Origin: NC2004 sp050874905
GTDB lineage: Bacteria > Bacillota > Clostridia > Lachnospirales > Lachnospiraceae
Direction of reading: 5' to 3'
DNA length: 39,817 bases
Assembly (NCBI GenBank): GCA_050874905.1
Contig: JBNMLP010000023.1
Coordinates: 1 to 39,817 of the forward strand
Shown here in pieces: positions 32,970 through 39,817 of the stretch. Within the stretch, counting starts at the first letter, position 1. Each line of letters begins with the position of its first letter. A model generated the notes under the pieces. It was not told the DNA's origin and did no database searches. It saw only the letters and a program-made list of their open reading frames with translations. The translations under genes and the position numbers were made by a program.

Positions 32970-35090
32970 TTATGGAAGCGGAGTTGCAGAGGTAGTTGCT
33001 TCAGTTGTCTGCGCTGCAGTATCATTTGCTGCCTGTGTTGTCTGCTGTGTTCCTGCATCCTCTGTTGTCTGTCCTTGTTCTTCTGTCGTTTCTTCCGTCG
33101 TTGTGTCGACATCACTCTTTAAATACTTCTCTGCATCACTTCCGGAATCCGGCACTACCGTACCACTCTCATTTACATTCACAGTATCCTTTTCCTGCTC
33201 CTCTTTGGTGATCTTCTCCTGTATCACACCCATATACGGCAGCACCTGCTTGAGGATCTTCTGTGCAATATGAACCGCATAACTGGTCTGTTCCTGATTT
33301 GGAAGATTGATCTCATCGATCGTCACATAAACAACGACCTGCGGAGTATCGTATGGTGCATAACCGATAAAGGAAAGAAGGTATTTTCCATTGTTACGCG
33401 GCAGTTTCTCTGCCGTTCCGGTTTTACCTCCAATCTCATAACCTGCGATCTGACATCCCGTTCCAGTTCCCTCTTCTACTACCGTCTTTAAATACTTTTT
33501 GATCAACTTGGAGGTAGCCTTAGAGACTGTTTTTTTCACCAGCTTTTTATCTACGGTTTTTACAGTTCCACCCTCAGCATTGCGGATTTCTTTCACTACA
33601 TGTGGTTCGTAATAATTGCCGCCGTTGATCAACGAACAAAAACCGCTTGCAAGCTGGATCATCGTACAGTTAAATCCCTGTCCGAAGGAGTTGGTTGCAA
33701 GGTCTGTCGGTCCGATATTCTCCGGGCTATATACCAGGCTTGCCGCTGACGCCTCCCCCGGAAGATCAATATTGGTATACTGACCGAATCCAAAAATACT
33801 CTGGTACTTTGTAAATTTCTCTGCTCCAAGTTTGGCATTGATCGTCATCAGACTTACGTTACAGGATTTCGCAAGTGCATGCTCCAGATCGATCTGTCCA
33901 TCTGTATTATGGCAGCGGATCGTATGATCTCCTACCTTTAATGATCCATTGCAATAAAAGGTGTCCTTATCATGAGTGGTTCCCTCTTCCAACGCGGCAC
34001 TGATCGTAAATGGTTTAAAAGTAGAACCAGGCTCATATGTATCACTGATCGTCACATTACGCCAGACATCCTCTAGAGCTTCCAGTTTTTCTTTATCTGT
34101 CATCTGTGCAACCTCCTGCTCATCATAGGTGTTGAGCAGGACATCCTCATTATAAGGATCGTTAAGATCATATACTTTGGAATTAGACATGGCAAGTACC
34201 TCTGCATTATTGGGATTCATTACCAATGCAGAAACATTTTTTGCACCCACACTCTTCATAAATGTTGCAATCTCTTTGTCCACAATATTCTGGATATTCA
34301 GATCAATCGTAGAAACAACGCTGTTGCCATCTGTCGCATCGTGCACCTCCGACTCAATCTCGCCATCACTGTTCATGTAGCTGTATTTACGGCCTTCGTT
34401 GCCATTTAACACATCGTTATACTGTTGTTCAATCCCCCAGTTACCAACATTTCCACTGCTTGTATAACCGATCAGCTGACAGGCAGCCGTTTTATTTGGA
34501 TAAGTTCTTTGGTAATTCTCCTCCAGAACAACTCCTATGATATGCTTTCCGTCGTCTGTCTTGCTGTAGTCCAGATATCCGGATACCTGATCATATGGAA
34601 GATCTTTGAACGCCACATAATAGTAGGAGGAAGATTCGTTCTTTAAAATGTCCTCCAATTGTCCCGCTTCAAATGGAAAATACTTCTCCAGTGCCTCCAT
34701 TGTAAGTTCTTTGTAGCTTATTTCGTTAGATTTTCCTTCATTCAGTTTATATTTGGCACTGTCAATGATATTTTTCGGTTCCAATACAAGATTATAGATC
34801 TTTGTACTTGTAGCCAAATAAGAGCCCTTACAATCCAAAATATCGCCCCGCTTGTAATTCAGCGTTACACTGCTGTAATTCTGCTGTGCCAATACTTTTT
34901 TCTTGTAGGACTCACTATCCTTCAACTGATACTGCACTAAATTAAAAATAATATAAATAAATCCCACAACTAAAACAACTGATACGACCAAAAGCCGTAT
35001 CAGCATCTGTTTCCTGATCTTCGGAATCCGTTGTGGAATCGTAAATATACTTCTTTTAATTCGCCTTAATACCTTGCCTGCTTTGCTCAT
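32970..35090 (-). CDS. Class B penicillin-binding protein (FtsI/PBP2B type)
   Basis: The second septal or sporulation transpeptidase of the cluster. From the ATG at 35090 (AGGTG five bases upstream) it has 706 residues: membrane helix (about 31-54, LLVVSVVLVVGFIYIIFNLV), dimerisation domain (YKRGDILDCKGSYLATS), transpeptidase domain with SxxK at 356-359 (GSTFK), S-C-N at 409-411 and KTG at 556-558 (GGKTGTAEK), then an 80-residue Thr/Glu/Gln/Ala-rich tail (KSDVDTTTEETTEEQGQTTE...) that is probably disordered outside the cell. Directly after ftsL (9 bases), it is the likelier partner of FtsW in division. No PASTA domain. Confidence 0.92.
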   Translation of the reverse strand: MSKAGKVLRRIKRSIFTIPQRIPKIRKQMLIRLLVVSVVLVVGFIYIIFNLVQYQLKDSESYKKKVLAQQNYSSVTLNYKRGDILDCKGSYLATSTKIYNLVLEPKNIIDSAKYKLNEGKSNEISYKELTMEALEKYFPFEAGQLEDILKNESSSYYYVAFKDLPYDQVSGYLDYSKTDDGKHIIGVVLEENYQRTYPNKTAACQLIGYTSSGNVGNWGIEQQYNDVLNGNEGRKYSYMNSDGEIESEVHDATDGNSVVSTIDLNIQNIVDKEIATFMKSVGAKNVSALVMNPNNAEVLAMSNSKVYDLNDPYNEDVLLNTYDEQEVAQMTDKEKLEALEDVWRNVTISDTYEPGSTFKPFTISAALEEGTTHDKDTFYCNGSLKVGDHTIRCHNTDGQIDLEHALAKSCNVSLMTINAKLGAEKFTKYQSIFGFGQYTNIDLPGEASAASLVYSPENIGPTDLATNSFGQGFNCTMIQLASGFCSLINGGNYYEPHVVKEIRNAEGGTVKTVDKKLVKKTVSKATSKLIKKYLKTVVEEGTGTGCQIAGYEIGGKTGTAEKLPRNNGKYLLSFIGYAPYDTPQVVVYVTIDEINLPNQEQTSYAVHIAQKILKQVLPYMGVIQEKITKEEQEKDTVNVNESGTVVPDSGSDAEKYLKSDVDTTTEETTEEQGQTTEDAGTQQTTQAANDTAAQTTEATTSATPLP

Positions 35091-35098
35091 TGCCACAC

Positions 35099-35593
35099 CT
35101 ACTTACTCTCTGGTATATCCTGATACTGTCTTACATAATCCGGGTCAGAGCTTTCATATAAAATGGTATGCTGTGAATCGGCATATTTCATACCAAATTC
35201 ACTGGAAGCCTTTGCATAGATCTGACTTAAGTCTACCATGCTGTTTAATTTCTCCTCTTTTGCCACATTCTCATTTACAATCTGGGAAAGCTCTGTCTGT
35301 GCTGCAACAATTGCAGAGCGACGGCTTGTGATCTCAGATTTCTTTTCGAGATAAGATACGGTACTCATCAGCACGCATACGCAGGAAATGGAAATGACAA
35401 GCATAAACTTGAAGTCAATGACATTTTGTTTTTTCTTTCTCTGCCGAAGCTTTCTCTCCCGTTCCGGATCAATCTTCCGCTGCGGTTCAGCCGGTCTTTC
35501 CCTCTCCGGTTCATAGGCCGGTTCCAGCTTTCTTACTGCATTTCCCTCTATATAGTTGTAATCATAATCGCGGTATCTACGTGCATCTGCCAT
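35099..35593 (-). CDS. ftsL: Cell division protein FtsL-like
   Basis: A 164-residue bitopic protein: a long charged cytoplasmic N-terminus (1-57, Arg/Glu/Pro rich with RERKLRQRKKKQN), one membrane helix (about 61-78, FKFMLVISISCVCVLMSTV), then a coiled-coil extracellular segment (YLEKKSEITSRRSAIVAAQTELSQIVNENVAKEEKLN). This shape and the place between rsmH and a class B penicillin-binding protein identify FtsL, which joins DivIB and DivIC in the divisome. Sequence conservation in this family is low, so the name rests on shape and context. Confidence 0.85.
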   Translation of the reverse strand: MADARRYRDYDYNYIEGNAVRKLEPAYEPERERPAEPQRKIDPERERKLRQRKKKQNVIDFKFMLVISISCVCVLMSTVSYLEKKSEITSRRSAIVAAQTELSQIVNENVAKEEKLNSMVDLSQIYAKASSEFGMKYADSQHTILYESSDPDYVRQYQDIPESK

Positions 35594-35620
35594 GCAAAAA
35601 ATCCCCCATCAGTTTCTATT

Positions 35621-36559
35621 TTATTCACATCGTTCAAACACTCTGAGCTTTGCACTCTTTGATCTAGGATTGTGCAAAAGTTCCTCTTCGCTTGGTAAAA
35701 TTGGTTTTCTTGTGATCACGCGTCCTTTGGACACTGCCCCACAGGTACATACCGGAAAATTCGGTGGACATGTACATGGGTTTTCATAAGTACGGAATGC
35801 ATTTTTCACGATCCGGTCTTCCAATGAATGGAACGTAATAATGCAAATACGTCCGCCAGGATTCAAATGATCGACCATGCTTGAAAGCACGGAACGAAGC
35901 ACGTCCAGTTCCCGGTTACAGGCAATACGAAGTGCCTGAAACGTCTGCTTGGCAGGATGTCCTCCTTTGGCACGAACCTTGGCAGGAACTGCCTGTTTAA
36001 TCACCTCGACCAGTTCCAATGTTGTTTCTATCGGTTTGATCTGACGTTGTTTTACGATATGTTTTGCTATGTTCTTAGCAAAACGATCTTCTCCATAGTC
36101 CCGTATGATATGGAAAATCTCGGTTTCACTGTAATCATTCACAATGTCCTTAGCTGTGAGCAGTTGTCTTTGATCCATTCTCATATCAAGAGGTGCATCC
36201 TCCCGGTAAGAAAATCCCCGGTCAAAAGTATCTAACTGATAGGACGAAACGCCCAGATCCAGCACAATACCATCCACCTTCTCAATTCCAAGCTGTTCAA
36301 GCACCTCAGGCATTGCTTCATAATTACTTCTTACAATGGTTACGCGGTCACGAAAGCGAGCTAATCGTTCACTGGCAGCTTCAATCGCTGCCTCATCCTG
36401 ATCAATACCAATAAGCCTTCCCTTAGAGGACAGCTTCTCACACACATGAAAAGCATGTCCTCCTCCACCAAGGGTTCCATCCACGTAAATCCCCTGGGGC
36501 TTGATGGAAAGATTATCGATTGTCTCAGAAAGCAGTACCGACTTGTGTGAAAAATCCAT
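35621..36559 (-). CDS. rsmH: 16S rRNA m4C1402 methyltransferase RsmH (MraW)
   Basis: RsmH methylates N4 of C1402 in 16S rRNA using S-adenosylmethionine. From the ATG at 36559 (AGGAGAA five bases upstream) it has 312 residues, with MDFSHKSVLLSETIDNL, the SAM-binding YVDGTLGGGGHAFHVCEKL, VDGIVLDLGVSSYQLD, GFSYREDAPLDMRMD, GGHPAKQTFQALRIACNRELD and ICIITFHSLEDRIVKNAF. The frame extends to 36589 but into mraZ. It follows mraZ by ten bases. Confidence 0.97.
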   Translation of the reverse strand: MDFSHKSVLLSETIDNLSIKPQGIYVDGTLGGGGHAFHVCEKLSSKGRLIGIDQDEAAIEAASERLARFRDRVTIVRSNYEAMPEVLEQLGIEKVDGIVLDLGVSSYQLDTFDRGFSYREDAPLDMRMDQRQLLTAKDIVNDYSETEIFHIIRDYGEDRFAKNIAKHIVKQRQIKPIETTLELVEVIKQAVPAKVRAKGGHPAKQTFQALRIACNRELDVLRSVLSSMVDHLNPGGRICIITFHSLEDRIVKNAFRTYENPCTCPPNFPVCTCGAVSKGRVITRKPILPSEEELLHNPRSKSAKLRVFERCE

Positions 36560-36569
36560 AACAGTTCTC

Positions 36570-37010
36570 CTAAATTCCCAGATCCGCAAACATCGAAGGA
36601 TCGTCTGTCACCATGTCTACATTAGCACCGTCAAACTCTTCCCATTTCTCCTTGTCCCAAATTTCGAAATAGTCAATGTTTCCGACGATGGCAACATCTT
36701 TTGAGATATTGGCATAGTCCTTCTGGGTAGACGATAATGAAATTCTTCCCTGGCTGTCTACTTCACCGCCAGAAGCCCCCGCTATTAAGAACTTCATGAA
36801 CTTCCGACCGTTTACGTCCGTCATAGGAATGGTCTTTAATTTCGCAGTGACCTCCTCCCACGCCTGGATAGGATAGACATTGAGGCACCCGTTCAACCCT
36901 CTGGTGACCACAAATTCCTTTCCTAACTCTGCACGGAACTTGGCTGGTACGATCAAACGTCCTTTTGTATCGATGGAATGGAAAAAAGTTCCCAAAAATC
37001 CTAAGAACAC
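36570..37010 (-). CDS. mraZ: Transcription regulator MraZ
   Basis: MraZ is a ring-forming AbrB-fold DNA-binding protein that represses its own division and cell wall operon. The 146-residue protein has two MraZ repeats, each with the DxxxR motif (DTKGR at 14-18 and DSQGR at 85-89). The start is GTG at 37010 with GGTGAGG five bases upstream; the N-terminus (MFLGFLGTFFHSID) is about three residues longer than the usual MFxGEYxHSID form. First gene of the mraZ-rsmH-ftsL-PBP unit, downstream of its own binding boxes. Confidence 0.96.
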   Translation of the reverse strand: MFLGFLGTFFHSIDTKGRLIVPAKFRAELGKEFVVTRGLNGCLNVYPIQAWEEVTAKLKTIPMTDVNGRKFMKFLIAGASGGEVDSQGRISLSSTQKDYANISKDVAIVGNIDYFEIWDKEKWEEFDGANVDMVTDDPSMFADLGI

Positions 37011-37047
37011 TCGTACCTCACCGCCTTTCCTGTCGTGGAATTCCGCT

Positions 37048-37082
37048 CCATTTCACTCCACTTCGTCCCACTTTTCCGCCAC
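37048..37082 (-). promoter_or_regulatory. MraZ box array (four repeats)
   Basis: On the minus strand GTGGCGG, GTGGGAC, GTGGAGT and ATGGAGC start at 37082, 37071, 37061 and 37051, that is 11, 10 and 10 bases apart, one helical turn each. E. coli MraZ is known to bind TGGGN repeats with this phase at its own promoter. The array lies between the -10 and the mraZ start; a further GTGGAG copy overlaps the -10 two turns upstream (37100-37103). Confidence 0.75.
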
Positions 37083-37091
37083 TGTGTTTTC

Positions 37092-37120
37092 ATTTTACTC
37101 CACAACAGGGGTTTTGGCAA
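37092..37120 (-). promoter_or_regulatory. Promoter of mraZ operon
   Basis: -35 TTGCCA (37115-37120), 17-base spacer, -10 TAAAAT (37092-37097). A GTGGAG word runs into the -10, so MraZ binding could directly block the polymerase. Confidence 0.72.
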
Positions 37121-37176
37121 GTGATTTTTTCAAAAAATAAATCTTTAAACGCAATAAAATCAAGGGTTTGCACAAA

Positions 37177-37214
37177 GTGGAGGGAAAGTGGAGCGTTTTC
37201 CCACATTCTCCCAT
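37177..37214. promoter_or_regulatory. Upstream cluster of MraZ-like boxes in both orientations
   Basis: Two GTGGAG words on the plus strand (37177 and 37188, 11 bases apart) lie beside two words on the minus strand, GTGGG and ATGGG (37200-37204 and 37210-37214, 10 bases apart). The phase is the same as in the promoter-proximal array about 100 bases away. Function is inferred. Confidence 0.45.
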
Positions 37215-37307
37215 CGCAACATGTATCACCTGTTTTTTTATGTCTACTAGATATAGTATTTGGGTCAGTTTCATGCACCAAAGCAGACAATTTTACAAAA
37301 ATTTTGC

Positions 37308-37345
37308 AAAAAAATAAGGCAGAAGCCACAAGCATGACTTCTGCC
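37308..37345 (-). terminator. Intrinsic terminator after lgt
   Basis: ggcagaag (37318-37325) pairs perfectly with cttctgcc (37338-37345) over a 12-base loop, followed on the minus strand by TTATTTTTTT. It lies 12 bases after the lgt stop. Confidence 0.85.
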
Positions 37346-37357
37346 AAAAAATATTTT

Positions 37358-38248
37358 TTATTCTTCTTCCGTTTCCTGATAAAATGCAACCGCTTTTTTA
37401 TGTCGTCCGATCAGGAAAAAGACAACCGCTGCAATGATAACCCCCACTGCAACAACCTGTGAAACAGGGATTGCTGTTTCTCCGATCGTGCAAAGGATCA
37501 ACTGATCCGTCCGCATTCCCTCGATCACAAAACGACCTGCTGCGTATAACACCGCATATAAAAGGAATACCTCACCATTTACCTTTTTCTTTCTGCGTAC
37601 CAGCAACAGGATGATAAAAATCGCCAGGCAAAGAACACTTTCATATAAAAATGTCGGCTGCACCTGAATATAAGCAAGTCCTGAATCCGGCGTGATCGTG
37701 TGTACGGCGGAATCATAGGACACCTGAATGCGATCCACCGGAATCCGCATTGCAAACAATCCTTTGCTGTTGCCACCAAATGCTTCCCGGTTAAAGAAAT
37801 TACCCCAGCGGCCTAACGCTTGTCCGAGTACCAGTCCCGGCACCCACGTATCTAACAGTAATCCAAACGAAATCTTTTTGATCCGTGAGAAAATATAAAG
37901 TGTCAGCACTCCGGCGATCACTCCACCATAAATAGCAAGTCCACCGTTCCAGATCTGAAAAATCTCAGACAAATGTTTCTTATAGTAGCTCCATGAAAAA
38001 ACAACATAATAAAGCCGCGCTCCCAAAATTGCCGGAATCACCGTAGCCAGCAAGGAATCGAGATATACTTCCGAATCCTGCCCGGTCTTTTTGGCTTCCC
38101 GCTGTGCCAGATAAAGTGCCAGTAAAAACGCACACATGATTATGAGCGCGTAAAACTTGATCTCTCTGCCAAAGATCGGAATACCATCCGGTAGATTTTT
38201 AAGCGTGAGCCCCAGATTGGGGAATGAAATATCATTTACATTATTCAT
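37358..38248 (-). CDS. lgt: Prolipoprotein diacylglyceryl transferase
   Basis: Lgt attaches a diacylglyceryl group from phosphatidylglycerol to the lipobox cysteine of prolipoproteins in the membrane. The 296-residue protein has about seven helices, with conserved ILGARLYYVVF, WNGGLAIYGGVIAG and the Lgt signature GRWGNFFNREAFGG (146-159), and the C-terminal GRFVIEGMRTDQL. It follows ychF by 25 bases, probably in one transcript, and ends at a strong terminator. Confidence 0.97.
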   Translation of the reverse strand: MNNVNDISFPNLGLTLKNLPDGIPIFGREIKFYALIIMCAFLLALYLAQREAKKTGQDSEVYLDSLLATVIPAILGARLYYVVFSWSYYKKHLSEIFQIWNGGLAIYGGVIAGVLTLYIFSRIKKISFGLLLDTWVPGLVLGQALGRWGNFFNREAFGGNSKGLFAMRIPVDRIQVSYDSAVHTITPDSGLAYIQVQPTFLYESVLCLAIFIILLLVRRKKKVNGEVFLLYAVLYAAGRFVIEGMRTDQLILCTIGETAIPVSQVVAVGVIIAAVVFFLIGRHKKAVAFYQETEEE

Positions 38249-38273
38249 CTAAACTGCCTGCCTTCTATTGAAA

Positions 38274-39377
38274 TTATACATTGAACTTAAATAAGATCAC
38301 ATCGCCATCCTGCACGACATATTCTTTTCCTTCGGAACGAACCAGTCCTTTTTCCTTGCAGGCAAGCATATTGCCCTGCTCATGCAGATCCTTGTAGTTG
38401 ACAACATCAGCTTTGATAAATCCACGTTCAAAATCTGTATGAATCTTACCTGCTGCCTGCGGTGCTTTCGTTCCTTTCTTGATCGTCCACGCTCTTGTCT
38501 CATCCTCGCCGGAAGTCAGGTAACTGATCAAGCCAAGTAAAGAATAGCTTGCCCGGATCAATTTATCAAGGCCTGATTCTTTCAGTCCCAGATCCTCTAA
38601 AAATTCTTTTTTCTCATCATCATCTAATTCAGAGATCTCCTGCTCAATCTGCGCACATACAACGAATACTTCTGCATCCATATTTTTCGCATACTCGCGT
38701 ACCTTCGCTACAAATTCATTGTTCTCCTCAGCATCTGCAATTTCATCTTCTGCCACATTTGCAGCAAAAATGACCGGTTTTGCAGTCAGTAAATTATACT
38801 CGTTGAACCATCTCACCTCATCTTCATCATCGGCATCCAGTTCAAAGGTCTTTGCCAGCTGGTCATTCTCCAAATGTGCTTTCAGACGATTTAAAAGATC
38901 CAGTTCCTTGGCCAAGGATTTGTCATTTTTTGCTCCTCTGGTTGTTTTCGCGATCCTGCGCTCTAACACCTCTAAATCAGAAAATACTAATTCCAGATTG
39001 ATCGTTTCAATATCACGGATTGGATCGATGTTTCCATCTACATGCACGATATTAGCATCCTCAAAGCAGCGCACAACATGTACGATCGCATCAACTTCAC
39101 GAATATTCGCTAAAAACTGGTTTCCCAGTCCTTCTCCTTTGGAAGCTCCTTTTACCAAACCGGCAATATCTACAAACTCGATCACTGCAGGAGTTGTTTT
39201 CTTTGAATCATACAGACTGGTGAGCCAGTCAAGACGCTCGTCCGGCACCGGAACAACGCCCACGTTCGGATCAATGGTACAGAATGGGTAGTTTGCCGAT
39301 TCTGCTCCCGCCTTTGTCAAAGAGTTAAATAATGTACTTTTTCCTACGTTAGGAAGTCCTACAATTCCTAGTTTCAT
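38274..39377 (-). CDS. ychF: Obg-family ATPase YchF (OLA1-like)
   Basis: A universally conserved P-loop protein that binds ATP rather than GTP and associates with ribosomes. The 367-residue protein has G1 GLPNVGKS (7-14), YPFCTIDPNVG, G3 DIAGLVKGASKGEGLGNQFL, and in place of the NKxD motif the NxxE-type AANVAEDE that explains ATP preference; the C-terminal TGS-like domain contains GTKAPQAAGKIHTDFERGFIKA. AAAGGA lies upstream of the ATG. The mobile element end lies within about 60 bases upstream, so its original promoter may have been displaced; TAAAAT near 39408-39413 is a possible -10. Confidence 0.97.
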   Translation of the reverse strand: MKLGIVGLPNVGKSTLFNSLTKAGAESANYPFCTIDPNVGVVPVPDERLDWLTSLYDSKKTTPAVIEFVDIAGLVKGASKGEGLGNQFLANIREVDAIVHVVRCFEDANIVHVDGNIDPIRDIETINLELVFSDLEVLERRIAKTTRGAKNDKSLAKELDLLNRLKAHLENDQLAKTFELDADDEDEVRWFNEYNLLTAKPVIFAANVAEDEIADAEENNEFVAKVREYAKNMDAEVFVVCAQIEQEISELDDDEKKEFLEDLGLKESGLDKLIRASYSLLGLISYLTSGEDETRAWTIKKGTKAPQAAGKIHTDFERGFIKADVVNYKDLHEQGNMLACKEKGLVRSEGKEYVVQDGDVILFKFNV

Positions 39378-39398
39378 TTTCTATCTTTCCTTTCTTGT

Positions 39399-39420
39399 AA
39401 ACCTTGATTTTACGGGGTTT
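39399..39420. other. Candidate attachment core of the integrated element
   Basis: AAACC (39399-39403) and GGTTT (39416-39420) form a short inverted repeat around a 12-base centre, directly between ychF and the repeat cluster. Paired inverted core sites of this size are typical for tyrosine recombinases. The exact chromosome-element junction cannot be set from one end alone. Confidence 0.35.
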
Positions 39421-39443
39421 GCGGGTTTTGGCATCTCGTTTAT

Positions 39444-39463
39444 GTACCAATTTATGTACCAAT
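39444..39463 (+). repeat. Direct repeat pair of GTACCAAT, copy 1
   Basis: GTACCAAT occurs at 39444-39451 and 39456-39463, 12 bases apart. The second copy belongs to a longer word ATGTACCAATTTTT followed by CGAGA, repeated at 39517-39534 without the C. These look like arm-type integrase binding sites. Confidence 0.6.
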
Positions 39464-39488
39464 TTTTCGAGACAGCAATTTTTCTGCC

Positions 39489-39533
39489 CTCAAAAATTTT
39501 GGTTAACGTACCAATCATGTACCAATTTTTGAG
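39489..39533. repeat. 10-bp inverted repeat enclosing GTACCAAT pair, copy 2
   Basis: CTCAAAAATT (39489-39498) and AATTTTTGAG (39524-39533) are perfectly inverted and enclose two more GTACCAAT copies (39508-39515 and 39519-39526, 11 bases apart). The block lies 11 bases beyond the integrase stop codon, as expected for the recombination site of a phage or conjugative element. Confidence 0.6.
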
Positions 39534-39544
39534 AGCAAAAAAAA

Positions 39545-39817
39545 TTAAACCACTTTCAAAGCATCCGCAATCTGGTCGATTTCTTTTTGTTTTTGTTCTT
39601 CTGTTGTATGTACATAAAGGTTCATGGTGATCCCAATATTGGAATGACCTAAGATTGTCTGTAATGTTTTAGGTTTCATTCCGGCTTCAATACACCTGGT
39701 TGCAAACGTATGTCGCAGCACATGCATGGAAAACTTGGGAATCATCGCTTTATCACATAGCTTGAACAGCATCGTATCATATGTGCTGTTCTTAACCGGT
39801 GTTCCTTTTCTGCAAAG
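39545..39817 (-). CDS. Tyrosine recombinase/integrase, C-terminal part (partial)
   Basis: The frame is open to the window edge, so only the last 90 codons or so of a site-specific recombinase are present, starting LCRKGTPVKNSTYDT. The visible catalytic motifs are HVLRHTFATR (His and second Arg), LGHSNIGITMNLY with the box II His and the nucleophilic Tyr, and the end YVHTTEEQKQKEIDQI, as in Tn916-like and phage integrases of Firmicutes. The first catalytic Arg lies beyond the window. The stop codon is 11 bases from the repeat block, so this gene marks the end of an integrated element whose cargo lies at higher coordinates. Confidence 0.93.
   Translation of the reverse strand, partial: LCRKGTPVKNSTYDTMLFKLCDKAMIPKFSMHVLRHTFATRCIEAGMKPKTLQTILGHSNIGITMNLYVHTTEEQKQKEIDQIADALKVV

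Larger units (their letters stand above)
37011..37357 (-). other. mraZ regulatory region (no protein gene)
   Basis: This 347-base gap has no credible gene. On the minus strand, from upstream to downstream, it holds the lgt terminator (37308-37345), a short inverted repeat TACTA-GATA-TAGTA (37245-37258) next to a weak promoter-like TTGGTG-N17-TACTAT, an upstream cluster of GTGG/ATGG words in both orientations (37177-37214), the main mraZ promoter (37092-37120) and the promoter-proximal array of boxes (37048-37082). Confidence 0.6.

Overview
The window comes from a low-to-moderate GC, spore-forming, anaerobic Firmicute, most likely a member of Lachnospiraceae (class Clostridia). The evidence is the 5' end of a clostridial-type 16S rRNA gene, an rnfCDGEAB ion-pumping complex, the spoIIGA-sigE-sigG sporulation cluster next to ftsZ, and a large secreted family 9 cellulase, as expected for a plant-fibre degrader of the gut. 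Genus cannot be fixed from about 125 bases of 16S. Every gene I support lies on the minus strand, in the direction of the rRNA operon, so transcription runs from high to low coordinates.

Layout from low to high coordinates: (1) 1-519: 5' end of a 16S gene with a structured leader and a strong promoter. (2) 520-5310: radA with a small conserved beta-rich protein, then clpC preceded by a YtrA-type GntR regulator whose promoter carries a perfect 9-bp inverted repeat. (3) 5353-9259: a Cof-type HAD phosphatase, then purM-purN-purD with its own promoter and terminator. (4) 9369-17163: apbE and a long operon rnfC-D-G-E-A-B followed closely by a hotdog thioesterase, a small unknown gene, a GNAT acetyltransferase and yqeY. 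ApbE attaches FMN to the RnfD and RnfG subunits encoded beside it. (5) 17256-22706: a DUF6465 protein with a histone-H1-like Lys/Ala tail, and a 1582-residue secreted GH9 protein. (6) 22879-25286: sigG, sigE and spoIIGA. (7) 25416-37010: the division and cell wall cluster, in transcription order mraZ, rsmH, ftsL, two class B penicillin-binding proteins, mraY, murD, ftsW, ftsQ/divIB, ftsZ. No murG, murE, murF or ftsA is present. (8) 37358-39377: lgt and ychF. (9) 39400-39817: the end of an integrated mobile element, with the C-terminus of a tyrosine recombinase running off the window and repeat-rich attachment-site DNA.

The strongest anomalies are an in-frame TAA that splits the otherwise intact ftsQ/divIB gene, nested direct and inverted repeats at the mobile-element end just upstream of ychF, clusters of MraZ-type boxes in both orientations upstream of mraZ, a KTA in place of the KTG triad in one penicillin-binding protein, a cysteine-rich tail on RnfE, and the GntR regulator where many Firmicutes carry ctsR. 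I did not find a defence system, CRISPR array or clearly new multi-gene system; most of the window is core chromosome. All similarity statements come from reading motifs; no database search was run.
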